A DNA stretch of 64,000 nt from Pacificibacter marinus (GTDB lineage Bacteria > Pseudomonadota > Alphaproteobacteria > Rhodobacterales > Rhodobacteraceae): assembly GCF_900109555.1 (NCBI RefSeq), contig NZ_FNZV01000002.1:248001-312000 (forward strand), in the 5' to 3' direction. How positions within the stretch are numbered: position 1 is the stretch's first letter; the number at the start of each line of letters is the position of its first letter. Positions 16,890-25,756 of this stretch are shown here, piece after piece. The translations under genes and the position numbers were made by a program. The notes beneath the pieces are model-generated. The model was not told the origin of the DNA. It searched no databases and worked only from the letters and a program-made list of their open reading frames with translations.

Positions 16890-18374
16890 CTATGCCCAGT
16901 CGCGGCAAACGTATTTAATTTCGGTAAAAGCTTCGAGGCCGAGGCGTGATCCTTCGCGCCCCAAACCGGATTGTTTCATTCCGCCAAAGGGGATCGGCGC
17001 GCCAGTCACTTTTGTGCGGTTCACTGCAACCATGCCAAAGCGCAACGCGCGACTGGCGCGGTAAATGCGGCGTGGGTCTTGGGTGTGCAAATAGGCCACA
17101 AGCCCGTATTCGGTGTCATTGGCGCGGTGAATGGCTTCGTCTTCGGTGTCAAATGCAGCAATGGCCGCAACAGGGCCAAATGTTTCTTCATGCATAATTT
17201 TAGCATCGGCAGGCACATCGACCAAAACTGTGGGGGCAAAAAATAGATCGCCTGCGGGGTGTTTCGTGCCACCACAAAGCACCCGTGCCCCGCGTGCCAC
17301 GGCATCATCGGTGTGCTCTTGTTGTTTTGCCACGGCTTTGGCGTTCATCAAGGGGCCAATGTCAGGGTCATCCATGCCGATGCCAACGCTTAAAGCTTGG
17401 GCGCGTGCAGCAAAGGCATCGCAAAACGCATCATAGATAGGGCGTTCGATCAAGAACCTGTTGGCCCCCAAGCAATCCTGACCAGATGTGGCGAATTTCG
17501 CTTTGATGGCTTCTTCAACGGCTTGATCCAAATCGGCATCGGCAAACACTACGAACGGTGCATGACCGCCGAGTTCCAGCACCAGACGTTTGATTGTGGC
17601 GGCACCTTGGCGGTATAGCAAACGGCCGATTTCGGTTGATCCTGTGAAAGATACGGCCCGAATGCGCGGGTCTTCCATCCATGCGCCAACGATATCGGGC
17701 GCATTGCCTGTGACCACATTGAACACGCCAGCGGGCACACCTGCGCGTGTTGCCAATTCGGCCAACGCCAGCGCTGAATAGGGCGTCTCAATTGAGGGAT
17801 GTGCCACAATTGTGCAGCCCGCAGCCAGCGCTGCCGCTGCTTTTCGGGTCAACATAGCCGATGGGAAATTCCACGGGGTGATCAACGCCGCCACACCCAC
17901 AGGTTCGCGCCATACCTCGACTTCGGCATCGGGCAGATGCGATGTGACGCTTTCAATATTAGGGCGGCGGGCCTCTTCGGCGTAGAATTCCAAGAATGCG
18001 GCGGCATAGTCAATTTCGCCGCGTGCTTCGGAAATGGGTTTGCCTTGTTCCGCGGTCATCAGTTTGGCCAAATCTTCGCGATGTTCGATCATCAGTTCGA
18101 ACCAGCGGCGTAAGATGGCTGTGCGCTCTTGTGGCAATAATCCAGCCCAAGCTGGCCATGCATCCTGCGCAGCTTTCGCCGCGCGTTTGGCGTCTTCGGC
18201 GGTCATACAGGCCACGTCGCCAATCACTGCACCATTGGCTGGATTGTGCACGGCCTTGGTGGCATTGTCTGCGGCCTTGATCCACGTGCCGCCGATAAAC
18301 GATGTGTCCCGCAGCAAAGCTGTATCGGCGATACCGACCAGAGCTGCGATTTTGGGAATGAGTGTCTCAGACAT
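16890..18374 (-). CDS. ssd: semialdehyde dehydrogenase of ectoine catabolism
   Basis: A 494-residue NAD(P)-dependent aldehyde dehydrogenase of the succinate-semialdehyde type. The catalytic cysteine is in SGQDCLGANRF (about residue 300), the glutamate in VLELGGHAPFVVF, and the cofactor motif SFTGSTEIGR is present. In this genetic context (Ssd/DoeC) the likely substrate is aspartate-semialdehyde, yielding aspartate, the last step of ectoine breakdown. It is the first gene of a two-gene minus-strand unit with atf, 23 bp apart from it. Confidence 0.85.
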   Translation of the reverse strand: MSETLIPKIAALVGIADTALLRDTSFIGGTWIKAADNATKAVHNPANGAVIGDVACMTAEDAKRAAKAAQDAWPAWAGLLPQERTAILRRWFELMIEHREDLAKLMTAEQGKPISEARGEIDYAAAFLEFYAEEARRPNIESVTSHLPDAEVEVWREPVGVAALITPWNFPSAMLTRKAAAALAAGCTIVAHPSIETPYSALALAELATRAGVPAGVFNVVTGNAPDIVGAWMEDPRIRAVSFTGSTEIGRLLYRQGAATIKRLVLELGGHAPFVVFADADLDQAVEEAIKAKFATSGQDCLGANRFLIERPIYDAFCDAFAARAQALSVGIGMDDPDIGPLMNAKAVAKQQEHTDDAVARGARVLCGGTKHPAGDLFFAPTVLVDVPADAKIMHEETFGPVAAIAAFDTEDEAIHRANDTEYGLVAYLHTQDPRRIYRASRALRFGMVAVNRTKVTGAPIPFGGMKQSGLGREGSRLGLEAFTEIKYVCRDWA

Positions 18375-18481
18375 GTGCGCCTCGTGCTAGATGGTGGTCT
18401 ATAAGGGAAGACTACAGTCTCGCGCACCGAGGCTTTTGCGCTAATTTATATAGGCCAACCGAAAATCTTTCGGTAAACCCG

Positions 18482-18955
18482 TCAGTTTGGCAACAGACTA
18501 TCGAAAGGGGGCGGTGTGTTTTTGACAGATTTGGTTACGATATAGCTGAAATACCGCGATACGCCTACGCGTTGTTCAAGCACTGTCTCCATGAAAGTTT
18601 GGTAGCTGACGATGTCGCGTGTGATGATCTGAATCAGATAATCATAGCCGCCACCAAGGGCCAGCAGTCGACAATTTCATCTTATCGAGCAACTTCACGT
18701 TTAAACCGATCAAAATTTTGGGTGCGGTGTTCGCCCAATTCCACTGTACAAACATCGTCACGGATGGTCCCAAAACCCGCACAGAAACATCCGCGCTATA
18801 GCAGGTAATCACGCCCGCTTGTTCAAGTTTTTGGATGCGTTCCCAACAGCTTGTCGGTCCTAGGCCTACACGCTGGCAAGCTCACTTTTGCTCAACCGCC
18901 CATCACGGGCAAGGATGGACAGCAGTTCAAAATCCATCTTATTAAGTCGTTTCAT
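18482..18955 (-). pseudogene. asnC: broken asnC (Lrp/AsnC regulator)
   Basis: The remains of a roughly 157-residue Lrp/AsnC regulator. Pieces in three frames join into a good family member: MKRLNKMDFELLSILARDGR with the HTH start SKSELAS; then RVGLGPTSCWERIQKLEQAG; then VELGEHRTQNFDRFKREVAR; then LALGGGYDYLIQIITRD and TFMETVLEQRVGVSRYFSYI. It is broken by three frameshifts (near 18871, 18744 and 18664) and an in-frame TAA after EVAR (near 18683). Start and stop are still in place and the total length is normal. Intact asnC belongs to the ectoine cluster in Ruegeria, so the loss is meaningful if not a sequencing fault. Confidence 0.85.
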
Positions 18956-19026
18956 ATTCATTACATTATCACGTCAAGGTAACGGGTGCTCTTGTCAATT
19001 GTTATGAAAGTTAGGACAGTATTGTT

Positions 19027-20400
19027 ATGTATAATTGGCTCCCTGATAAAAGTACCCTCAAGCGCCCTCGATATAGGTCGTTGATGGAGGTGATCGAAAA
19101 CGCAATTGAGGATGGAGCCCTTCAACCGGGAGAGCGGTTGCCCACCCATCGAGAGCTGTCGTATCAGCTGGGGCTCAGTGTGCAAACCGTCAGTCGTGCC
19201 TATTCGCGGCTTGTTGAAGCGGGGCACGTGGTGGGTGAGGTCGGGCGCGGCAGTTTTGTGCGCGGTATTGCCAATGATAACGCGTTGCCATTTCCCGCGG
19301 TACGGGCAGGGACGCAGGTATTGGATTTGGCTTTGATCAAGCCTATCGTCGGGGATTTGCAAAAGGATGCGTTGCGCACTGCGTTGCGCCGCATTGCCCA
19401 AGATTTGCCTTATGAGGTTTTGTCGTCTTTTCGCGCGTCCACCATCGCTAACCGTCATGTGCCCATTGTGGATCACTGGTTGATGCGGTGCGGTGTGTCG
19501 CGCCATGGTCGTGATGTGATCCCGACCAATGGCAATACATCGGCGATGACGGTTGCTTTGATGAGCGTGGCTCACAGTGGCGATTTGATTGTGACGGAAT
19601 CGATGGGGCATCATACATTGCCCGCTTTGTGTCGCAGTCTTGGGATGCGTTTGCGCGGTATCGAGATGGACGATGAGGGCATTTTACCCGACGCTTTAGA
19701 GGAAATATGTAAGAATGAGGCGGTAAAGGCCTTGTTTATTGTGCCTCGGGCGGGACCTTTGTCTTGTGTCATGGGGCGCGAACGTCGGAGCGAAATCGTC
19801 AGAGTGGCGCGCAAATATGACATTGCAATTCTCGAAAATGACGCGTGGGGGCCGTTGTCGGCAGAGGCCACGTTGCCGCCACTTGCCGCTTTGGCACCTG
19901 AGCGCTGTTATTATTTTACCAGCCTGACAAAGTGTTTAATGCCGGGGTTGCGGGTTGGTTTTTTGGCCGTGCCGCAAGCGATGGCCAGCACTGTGCGCGA
20001 ACGGCACATGGTGACAAATTGGATGGTCACGCCGCTTATGTATGAGATCGCGACCCAGTGGATTTCCGATGGAACTGCCGATGCGCTATGCGATTGGCAG
20101 CGTGTGGCATTGCGGGAGCGAGGTGATATTGCGCAAGACGTCTTGTCGCCAAATGGCGTGCGTGTGACCCGTGCGGGTTTGCAAGCTTGGCTGCCTTGTG
20201 CCGATATCGGGTCTGAGGCGCGTTTGGTTGAGCGTTCTCGTGACGCGGGAATTCTTGTTGCGCCAGGCTCTACGTTTTCCATCGGACCGCTTGCGTCAAA
20301 GCCGGGTATTCGGATCGCATTGGGCGTCGAAGATACGACGGTTCTGCGTGAGGCTTTGCATGTCGTGCGAAAAATTGATGCAGAAAATAGAGAGCGCTAA
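19027..20400 (+). CDS. enuR: MocR-type regulator EnuR
   Basis: A 457-residue regulator with an N-terminal GntR-type winged helix (GERLPTHRELSYQLGLSVQT) and a C-terminal aminotransferase-like domain with the PLP lysine in SLTKCLMPGLRVGFL. EnuR is known to repress ectoine uptake and breakdown genes and to be released when its PLP reacts with diaminobutyrate derivatives. Identity is supported by its place directly upstream of uehABC-usp-eutABCDE and divergent from the asnC remnant. Candidate operators lie at 20417-20467. Confidence 0.88.
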   Translation: MYNWLPDKSTLKRPRYRSLMEVIENAIEDGALQPGERLPTHRELSYQLGLSVQTVSRAYSRLVEAGHVVGEVGRGSFVRGIANDNALPFPAVRAGTQVLDLALIKPIVGDLQKDALRTALRRIAQDLPYEVLSSFRASTIANRHVPIVDHWLMRCGVSRHGRDVIPTNGNTSAMTVALMSVAHSGDLIVTESMGHHTLPALCRSLGMRLRGIEMDDEGILPDALEEICKNEAVKALFIVPRAGPLSCVMGRERRSEIVRVARKYDIAILENDAWGPLSAEATLPPLAALAPERCYYFTSLTKCLMPGLRVGFLAVPQAMASTVRERHMVTNWMVTPLMYEIATQWISDGTADALCDWQRVALRERGDIAQDVLSPNGVRVTRAGLQAWLPCADIGSEARLVERSRDAGILVAPGSTFSIGPLASKPGIRIALGVEDTTVLREALHVVRKIDAENRER

Positions 20401-20416
20401 CTATTCGGATCGTAAG

Positions 20417-20467
20417 ATTGTAATGATTTAATGTAAATGTTGACTCTTAATTGTGATGATTTCATGT
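20417..20467 (+). promoter_or_regulatory. direct repeats in the uehA promoter, candidate EnuR sites
   Basis: ATTGTAATGATTTAATGT (20417-20434) and ATTGTGATGATTTCATGT (20450-20467) match at 16 of 18 positions and are offset by 33 bp, close to three turns. A -35-like TTGACT (20440-20445) lies between them and the second copy covers the spacer and -10 region. They are the only repeats between enuR and uehA. Binding by EnuR is inferred. Confidence 0.6.
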
Positions 20468-20525
20468 CTTGGTTAAAAATCGCTGCGTCACTCTGGCAAT
20501 GCGGCCCATCAACACTTTGGAGAAC

Positions 20526-21548
20526 ATGATGAACAATCACCTAACAGCCTTAACCACTGGCGCCTTGGCCTTTGTCCTTTCCGCGTCTGCTGCAACTGCC
20601 GACACTTGGCGCTACGCACACGAAGAAGCCGCATCAGAAGTGCAGGGTGTTTTTGCCCAAAAATTCAAAGAAGAGATCGAAGCAAATTCCGAACACACGC
20701 TGCAGCTTTTCCCATTTGGAACACTTGGTGAAAGCGCCGACATCATGGAACAAGCACAATCCGGCATCTTGCAATTTGTGAACCAGTCACCAGGCTTCAC
20801 AGGTGCTTTGATCCCCGAAGCACAGGTGTTCTTTGTTCCATATCTTTTGCCACAAGACGAGGCAACGCTGCAGGAATTCTTCACCAATTCTAAAGCCATT
20901 AAAGAAATGTTCCCAGCGCTTTACGCAGAGCAGGGGCTTGAGCTGTTGACGATGTACCCAGAGGGTGAAGTTTGCATGACGACACAAGAACCGGTGAAAT
21001 CACCTGCTGATCTTGCGGGCGTAAAATTCCGCGTGATGACCAACCCACTGTTGGTGGAAAGCTACAGCGCATTCGGCGCGACACCAACGCCGCTGCCATG
21101 GGGCGAAGTCTACGGCGCGCTGCAAACGGGTATCATCCAAGGTCAAGAAAACCCACGTTTCTACCTTGATTCAACCAAGATGTACGAAGTGACGGACGTG
21201 ATCACATGTATCGGTCACAACAACTTCACCACAGCTGCGATGGCCAACAAAGACTTTTACGATGGCTTGAGCGATGCAGATAAAACAGTGATCGCAAACG
21301 CCACAGATGCGGCATTTGAATACATCCTTGGGTATCAGTCTGAACTGGGAAAAACGAGCTTTGACAATATCTTGGCTGCGAAACCTGAGATGGAAATCAA
21401 CATTTTGTCCGAGGCAGAGCGTGAGCCATTCAAAGCGACGGCTGGTCCAGTTGAAGCTGCCTATATCGAAATGACAGGCGACACAGGCGAAGCCATTTTG
21501 ACCCAGATGAAAGCCGATCTCAAAGCGGCAGAGGTCGCAACACAATAA
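20526..21548 (+). CDS. uehA: TRAP ectoine-binding protein UehA
   Basis: A 340-residue periplasmic DctP-family binding protein with a signal peptide (cut after about residue 26, ASAATA). It carries the DctP pattern including FRVMTNPL with the ligand-binding arginine and WGEVYGALQTGIIQGQENP. The start at 20526 has GGAG five bases upstream and gives a clean signal peptide; the longer frame does not. Ectoine or hydroxyectoine as ligand is inferred from the operon. A strong palindrome separates it from uehB, consistent with higher expression of the binding protein. Confidence 0.88.
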   Translation: MMNNHLTALTTGALAFVLSASAATADTWRYAHEEAASEVQGVFAQKFKEEIEANSEHTLQLFPFGTLGESADIMEQAQSGILQFVNQSPGFTGALIPEAQVFFVPYLLPQDEATLQEFFTNSKAIKEMFPALYAEQGLELLTMYPEGEVCMTTQEPVKSPADLAGVKFRVMTNPLLVESYSAFGATPTPLPWGEVYGALQTGIIQGQENPRFYLDSTKMYEVTDVITCIGHNNFTTAAMANKDFYDGLSDADKTVIANATDAAFEYILGYQSELGKTSFDNILAAKPEMEINILSEAEREPFKATAGPVEAAYIEMTGDTGEAILTQMKADLKAAEVATQ

Positions 21549-21555
21549 GATCAAC

Positions 21556-21591
21556 AACAGGCACACGGGGGATCCCCCGTGTGCCTGTTTT
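21556..21591 (+). terminator. perfect 34-nt palindrome between uehA and uehB
   Basis: A 16-bp perfect stem (21556-21571 with 21574-21589) around an AT centre, containing GGCACACGGGGG, followed by TTTT. It can act as an attenuator that cuts most transcripts after uehA, or as a 3' stabiliser of the uehA message. Confidence 0.8.
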
Positions 21592-21618
21592 CCCTTGTGA
21601 GTGCAGGATTCAAACACC

Positions 21619-22245
21619 GTGACCAACGAACAAGAAAACGACATGCTTGCCGCCAGTCAGCCATTGGTTGAGCCGGATGCAGATATCCTGACCGATGACA
21701 CCTCGGCGCTGCCCGGTGTGTTGGGGGTGCTCGACATTGGTATAGCAAAGCTTGAGGCCTTTATGCTGGCCGCTGGCGTTTTGTTGATGGCCCTAAACAC
21801 TGTTGCCAACGTGATAGGGCGGGTGTTTTTTGAAAGCCTGTACTTTTCCGAAGAACTCAATCGCATTCTCATAATTCTGATCACCTTTGCAGGGATCAGC
21901 TATGCCGCACGGCATGGGCGACACATTCGTATGTCGGCGATTTATGACACGCTTCCGCCCAAGCCACGTAAAATGATGACGATCCTAATTTCTCTTGTCA
22001 CAGCGATCTTTATGCTGGGGTTGGCGTGGTATTCGCTGCAATTTCTTTTGACAACAATGGGCCGTGGTCGTGTGCTTCCGGCCTTGCAAATTCCCGTGTG
22101 GGTGACGCTGTGCTGGGTGCCTATGGGTTTCGTTTTGACGGGCCTGCAATATGTGCTGACCGCGATCAAAAACATCATCGAGCCAGACATATATCTGTCG
22201 ACCAATGTTTTGGAAGGCTACGACAACGACGAGCGGGAGATTTAA
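21619..22245 (+). CDS. uehB: TRAP small permease UehB
   Basis: A 208-residue DctQ-type membrane protein with four hydrophobic segments (starting at about residues 45, 85, 115 and 155) after a polar N-terminus. It forms the permease with UehC. I chose GTG 21619, which has AGGA ten bases upstream; GTG 21601 and ATG 21643 are alternatives. It follows uehA and its palindrome. Confidence 0.85.
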   Translation: MTNEQENDMLAASQPLVEPDADILTDDTSALPGVLGVLDIGIAKLEAFMLAAGVLLMALNTVANVIGRVFFESLYFSEELNRILIILITFAGISYAARHGRHIRMSAIYDTLPPKPRKMMTILISLVTAIFMLGLAWYSLQFLLTTMGRGRVLPALQIPVWVTLCWVPMGFVLTGLQYVLTAIKNIIEPDIYLSTNVLEGYDNDEREI

Positions 22246-22248
22246 GCA

Positions 22249-23532
22249 ATGGCATGGATCGTATTTGGAGTGATGATCGTGCTTTTGCTGCTGGGGTTCC
22301 CGATGATGATCCCTTTGATGGCAGGCACACTCACGGGCTTTCTTTTAATTTTTGGCGATTTGAGCCAGATTGAAACGGCGGTGCAGCAAATCGTTGCAGG
22401 CATTCGCCCCGCATCGTTGATCGCTGTTCCGATGTTTATTTTCGCGGCTGATATCATGACGCGCGGCCAATCGGCGGGGCGTTTGATTGACATGGTCATG
22501 AGCTTTGTCGGCCATCTCAAAGGCGGCTTGGCGGTTGCGACAGCTGCGGCCTGTACCATGTTCGGCGCTGTGTCTGGATCAACGCAAGCCACCGTGGTGG
22601 CCATCGGGTCCCCTTTGCGGCCTAGGATGTTGAAAGCTGGTTACAAAGACAGCTTTATTCTGGCGCTGATCGTCAATTCCAGCGACATCGCGTTTCTTAT
22701 TCCCCCGTCGATCGGGATGATCATTTACGGCGTGGTGTCCAATACTTCGATTGCTGAACTGTTCATCGCGGGCATCGGTCCGGGCCTTTTGATCTTGGTC
22801 TGTTTTTCTATCTTTTCAGTGATCTATGCGATCCGAAATGATGTGCCGACCGAACCGCGCGCCAACTGGGCGCAGCGTTTGAAAGCTGTGCAAAGGGCGC
22901 TTTGGCCGATGGGATTTCCTGCCATTATCATTGGCGGCATCTACGGCGGTGTGTTTTCACCGACCGAAGCTGCTGCGGCCTGTGTGCTTTACGCTTTGAT
23001 CCTTGAGGTCGTTATTTTCCGTGAACTTGATTTGCGCGGTGTGTTTGACACTGCAAAATCTACAGGGCTGATCACGGCTGTTGTGTTCATTTTGGTTGGC
23101 GCGGGCGCTGCTTTTTCATGGATCATCTCTTTTGCACAAATCCCGCAAGCTGTTTTGGGCGCCGTTGGCATTGATGATATGGGGAGCATTGGCGTGCTCT
23201 TTGTGATCTCTGTGGCGTTCTTTATTGGGTGTATGTTTGTTGATCCCATCGTGGTGATTTTGGTCTTGGTGCCGGTCTTTGCGCCTGTGGTCGATGCCAT
23301 TGGTCTTGATCCGGTGCATGTCGGGATCATCATCACGCTTCAAGTTGCCATAGGGTCGGCCACGCCGCCCTTTGGGTGCGATATTTTCACCGCGATAGCT
23401 GTGTTTAAACGCCCCTATATCGAAGTGATCCGTGGAACACCGCCGTTTATCGCTATTTTGCTGTCGGTGTCCGTCGCACTTATTTTCTTCCCGCAAATCG
23501 CTTTGTTCCTTCGTGACCTCGCATTTAAGTGA
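22249..23532 (+). CDS. uehC: TRAP large permease UehC
   Basis: A 427-residue DctM-type permease with about 12 membrane segments. The typical motifs are visible: ITKGQ-like MTRGQSAGRLIDMVMSFVGH, AVSGSTQATVVAIGS near residue 110 and IPPSIGMIIYG. It starts three bases after uehB and moves the substrate using a sodium gradient. Confidence 0.9.
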   Translation: MAWIVFGVMIVLLLLGFPMMIPLMAGTLTGFLLIFGDLSQIETAVQQIVAGIRPASLIAVPMFIFAADIMTRGQSAGRLIDMVMSFVGHLKGGLAVATAAACTMFGAVSGSTQATVVAIGSPLRPRMLKAGYKDSFILALIVNSSDIAFLIPPSIGMIIYGVVSNTSIAELFIAGIGPGLLILVCFSIFSVIYAIRNDVPTEPRANWAQRLKAVQRALWPMGFPAIIIGGIYGGVFSPTEAAAACVLYALILEVVIFRELDLRGVFDTAKSTGLITAVVFILVGAGAAFSWIISFAQIPQAVLGAVGIDDMGSIGVLFVISVAFFIGCMFVDPIVVILVLVPVFAPVVDAIGLDPVHVGIIITLQVAIGSATPPFGCDIFTAIAVFKRPYIEVIRGTPPFIAILLSVSVALIFFPQIALFLRDLAFK

Positions 23533-23541
23533 GAATATCCC

Positions 23542-23979
23542 ATGTTCAAAACTATACTCGCAGCCTGTGATGGCTCTGCTCAATCGGAAAACGCTCTGCA
23601 TAAGGCTATCGAACTTGCGAATTTGGCGGGCGCTAAACTTTTGATCTTAACGGTGTATCGGCATCATTCGATGACCGAAGCCTCTTTGTCGATGATCAGG
23701 GGGGCAAAGCATTCAACGCCAGACAAAGCGTTGGAAGAAAACGCCCGCGAAATTGCCGATTGTGCGCGCAAAATTGCGACACAAGAGGGCGCGACAGAAG
23801 TGCGTGCCTTTACCCGTTCTGGTCAGCCTGCGCGATCCATTGTTGAGTTTGCCAAAAAGCATGAAGCGGATGTGATCGTTTTGGGGTCACGCGGCACAGG
23901 GTCAATCGACGGCTACTTTTTGGGCAGTGTTTCTCACAAGGTGACAGGATTGGCATCGATGCCGGTTTTGGTCGTTTAG
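23542..23979 (+). CDS. usp: universal stress protein in the ectoine operon
   Basis: A 145-residue UspA-type protein with the ATP-binding pattern G-x2-G-x9-G-S (GSRGTGSIDGYFLGSVS). In Halomonas a similar protein (TeaD) binds ATP and tunes the ectoine TRAP transporter. The position right after uehC suggests the same role. Confidence 0.88.
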   Translation: MFKTILAACDGSAQSENALHKAIELANLAGAKLLILTVYRHHSMTEASLSMIRGAKHSTPDKALEENAREIADCARKIATQEGATEVRAFTRSGQPARSIVEFAKKHEADVIVLGSRGTGSIDGYFLGSVSHKVTGLASMPVLVV

Positions 23980-23987
23980 GTCACGCT

Positions 23988-24782
23988 ATGTCACAGGGAA
24001 ATCCCGCTAAAATAGAACCACTCGTCCCTCGATTTTCACCGATCGACACGGCATTGCCGCGTCTTGGTGTGATCGCTTTGGCGACAGATTTGACATTTGA
24101 ACGGGACGCCGCGCGCCTGATCGATTGGAACGAGGCAAGGTTGCATGTCGCGCGCATTCCGTTTGATAACCCAACAACACCAGACAATTTGCGCGCTATG
24201 GGCCCCAATCTGAAAACCGCTGCAGCGCTTTTGGTGCCCGGTGTGGAATTGTCTGCGATTGCTTTTGCCTGCACGTCTGCGTCAATCACGTTGAGCAACG
24301 AAACGGTGACCCAAGCGATTGGTTTAAGCCGCCCGAATGTACCCGTGGTCACCCCATCAAGTGCGGGCCTTGCGGCGCTTAAAACGCTGGGTGCCAAACG
24401 TATCGCGCTTTTGACTCCTTATTTGCCTGAAACCACAGCACCCGTTGTGCGCTATTTTGAAACCAACGGCATTGCGGTCAAACGCTGCGGCTGTTTTGGT
24501 CTCGGCGATGATCGCGATATGGCGCGGATCGATCTGGACGCCTTGGTCGAGGCTGCCGTGTCTTTGGATGATCCCGATGTGGAGGCTTTGTTTTTATCAT
24601 GCACGTCACTGCCTGCGGTCGACGTTATTGACGCGATTGAAACACGCATCGGCAAGCCTGTGGTGTCATCCAATCAAGCAACACTTTGGGTCATGCGCGG
24701 CCTTGCTGGATTGCCAGCGCCTGCGCGCCGTGCTGGACGTTTGTTTGATTACCCGCCCCCAGATGCATCCGGTGCGATATGA
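23988..24782 (+). CDS. eutA: EutA, Asp/Glu racemase-like
   Basis: A 264-residue protein of the Asp/Glu racemase / maleate isomerase superfamily with two conserved cysteines (FACTSAS and LSCTSLPAVD). EutA works with EutB and EutC in the proposed conversion of hydroxyectoine to ectoine. It overlaps eutB by 4 bp. Confidence 0.82.
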   Translation: MSQGNPAKIEPLVPRFSPIDTALPRLGVIALATDLTFERDAARLIDWNEARLHVARIPFDNPTTPDNLRAMGPNLKTAAALLVPGVELSAIAFACTSASITLSNETVTQAIGLSRPNVPVVTPSSAGLAALKTLGAKRIALLTPYLPETTAPVVRYFETNGIAVKRCGCFGLGDDRDMARIDLDALVEAAVSLDDPDVEALFLSCTSLPAVDVIDAIETRIGKPVVSSNQATLWVMRGLAGLPAPARRAGRLFDYPPPDASGAI

Positions 24783-25756
24783 CGCAACCCTTTGTAACAC
24801 TGACTGAAATCCAAGCGGCACATGCGCGTATCAAGCCCCATGTGCGGCGCACATTTACAACGCGATCTGCGTCTTTGGGCGCGTATCTCGGACAGCCTGT
24901 TCATCTGAAACTTGAACATCAACAAATCACTGGCAGCTTCAAATTGCGCGGAGCGATGAACGCGGTCTTGTCACTTGATGAGACGACGCGGGCCCGTGGT
25001 ATTGTGGCGGTTTCAACTGGCAATCATGGTCGTGCCTTGGCGCACGCCGCCCGTGCTGTTGGTGCGCGTGCGACGATCTGCATGTCGACCCTTGTGCCTC
25101 AGGCTAAAATCGATGGAATTGCAGCGCTTGGGGCGGATATTCGCATCATCGGCGCGTCACAAGATGAGGCCCAGTACGAAGTCGATAGGTTGATCGCGGA
25201 CGAAGGCTTTGCCACCATTCCGCCTTTCGACAATCGCCACGTTATCGCGGGACAGGGCACGCTTGGCCTAGAGCTTTTGGATGATCTGCCCGAGCTTGCG
25301 ACCGTTTTGGTACAAGTGTCTGGGGGCGGGCTGGTGTCTGGCGTGGCTGCGGCCCTTAAAGCCCGCAAACCTGACGTGCGCATCATCGGCGTATCAATGG
25401 CGCGTGGTGCGGCGATGCATGCTTCGCTGGCGGCGGGAAAACCCGTTGAGGTTCCCGAATTGCCAACACTTGCGGACTCTTTGGGCGGCGGAATAGGGCT
25501 GGACAACCACCTGACCTTTGCCATGACCCGCGCACTTGTGGATGACATCGTGCTGCTAAGCGAGGACGAGATCGCAGCAGGTATTCGTCATTGTTATGAG
25601 CACGAAGGGCAGATCGTTGAGGGCGCAGGGGCCGTTGGCGTTGCTGCAGTGCTTGCGGGCAAAATTGACAGCACTGGTCCGCTTGGCATTATCTTAAGCG
25701 GTGGAAATATCGACATGGGCCAGCATCAGCGCTTGATCTGCGGTGATCCCGTATGA
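24779..25756 (+). CDS. eutB: EutB, threonine dehydratase-like
   Basis: A 325-residue PLP enzyme of the serine/threonine dehydratase fold. The PLP lysine is in ITGSFKLRGAMNAV, and the phosphate loop is SGGGLVSG. In ectoine degraders EutB is thought to remove the hydroxyl group of hydroxyectoine. It overlaps eutA and eutC by 4 bp each. Confidence 0.85.
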   Translation: MTQPFVTLTEIQAAHARIKPHVRRTFTTRSASLGAYLGQPVHLKLEHQQITGSFKLRGAMNAVLSLDETTRARGIVAVSTGNHGRALAHAARAVGARATICMSTLVPQAKIDGIAALGADIRIIGASQDEAQYEVDRLIADEGFATIPPFDNRHVIAGQGTLGLELLDDLPELATVLVQVSGGGLVSGVAAALKARKPDVRIIGVSMARGAAMHASLAAGKPVEVPELPTLADSLGGGIGLDNHLTFAMTRALVDDIVLLSEDEIAAGIRHCYEHEGQIVEGAGAVGVAAVLAGKIDSTGPLGIILSGGNIDMGQHQRLICGDPV

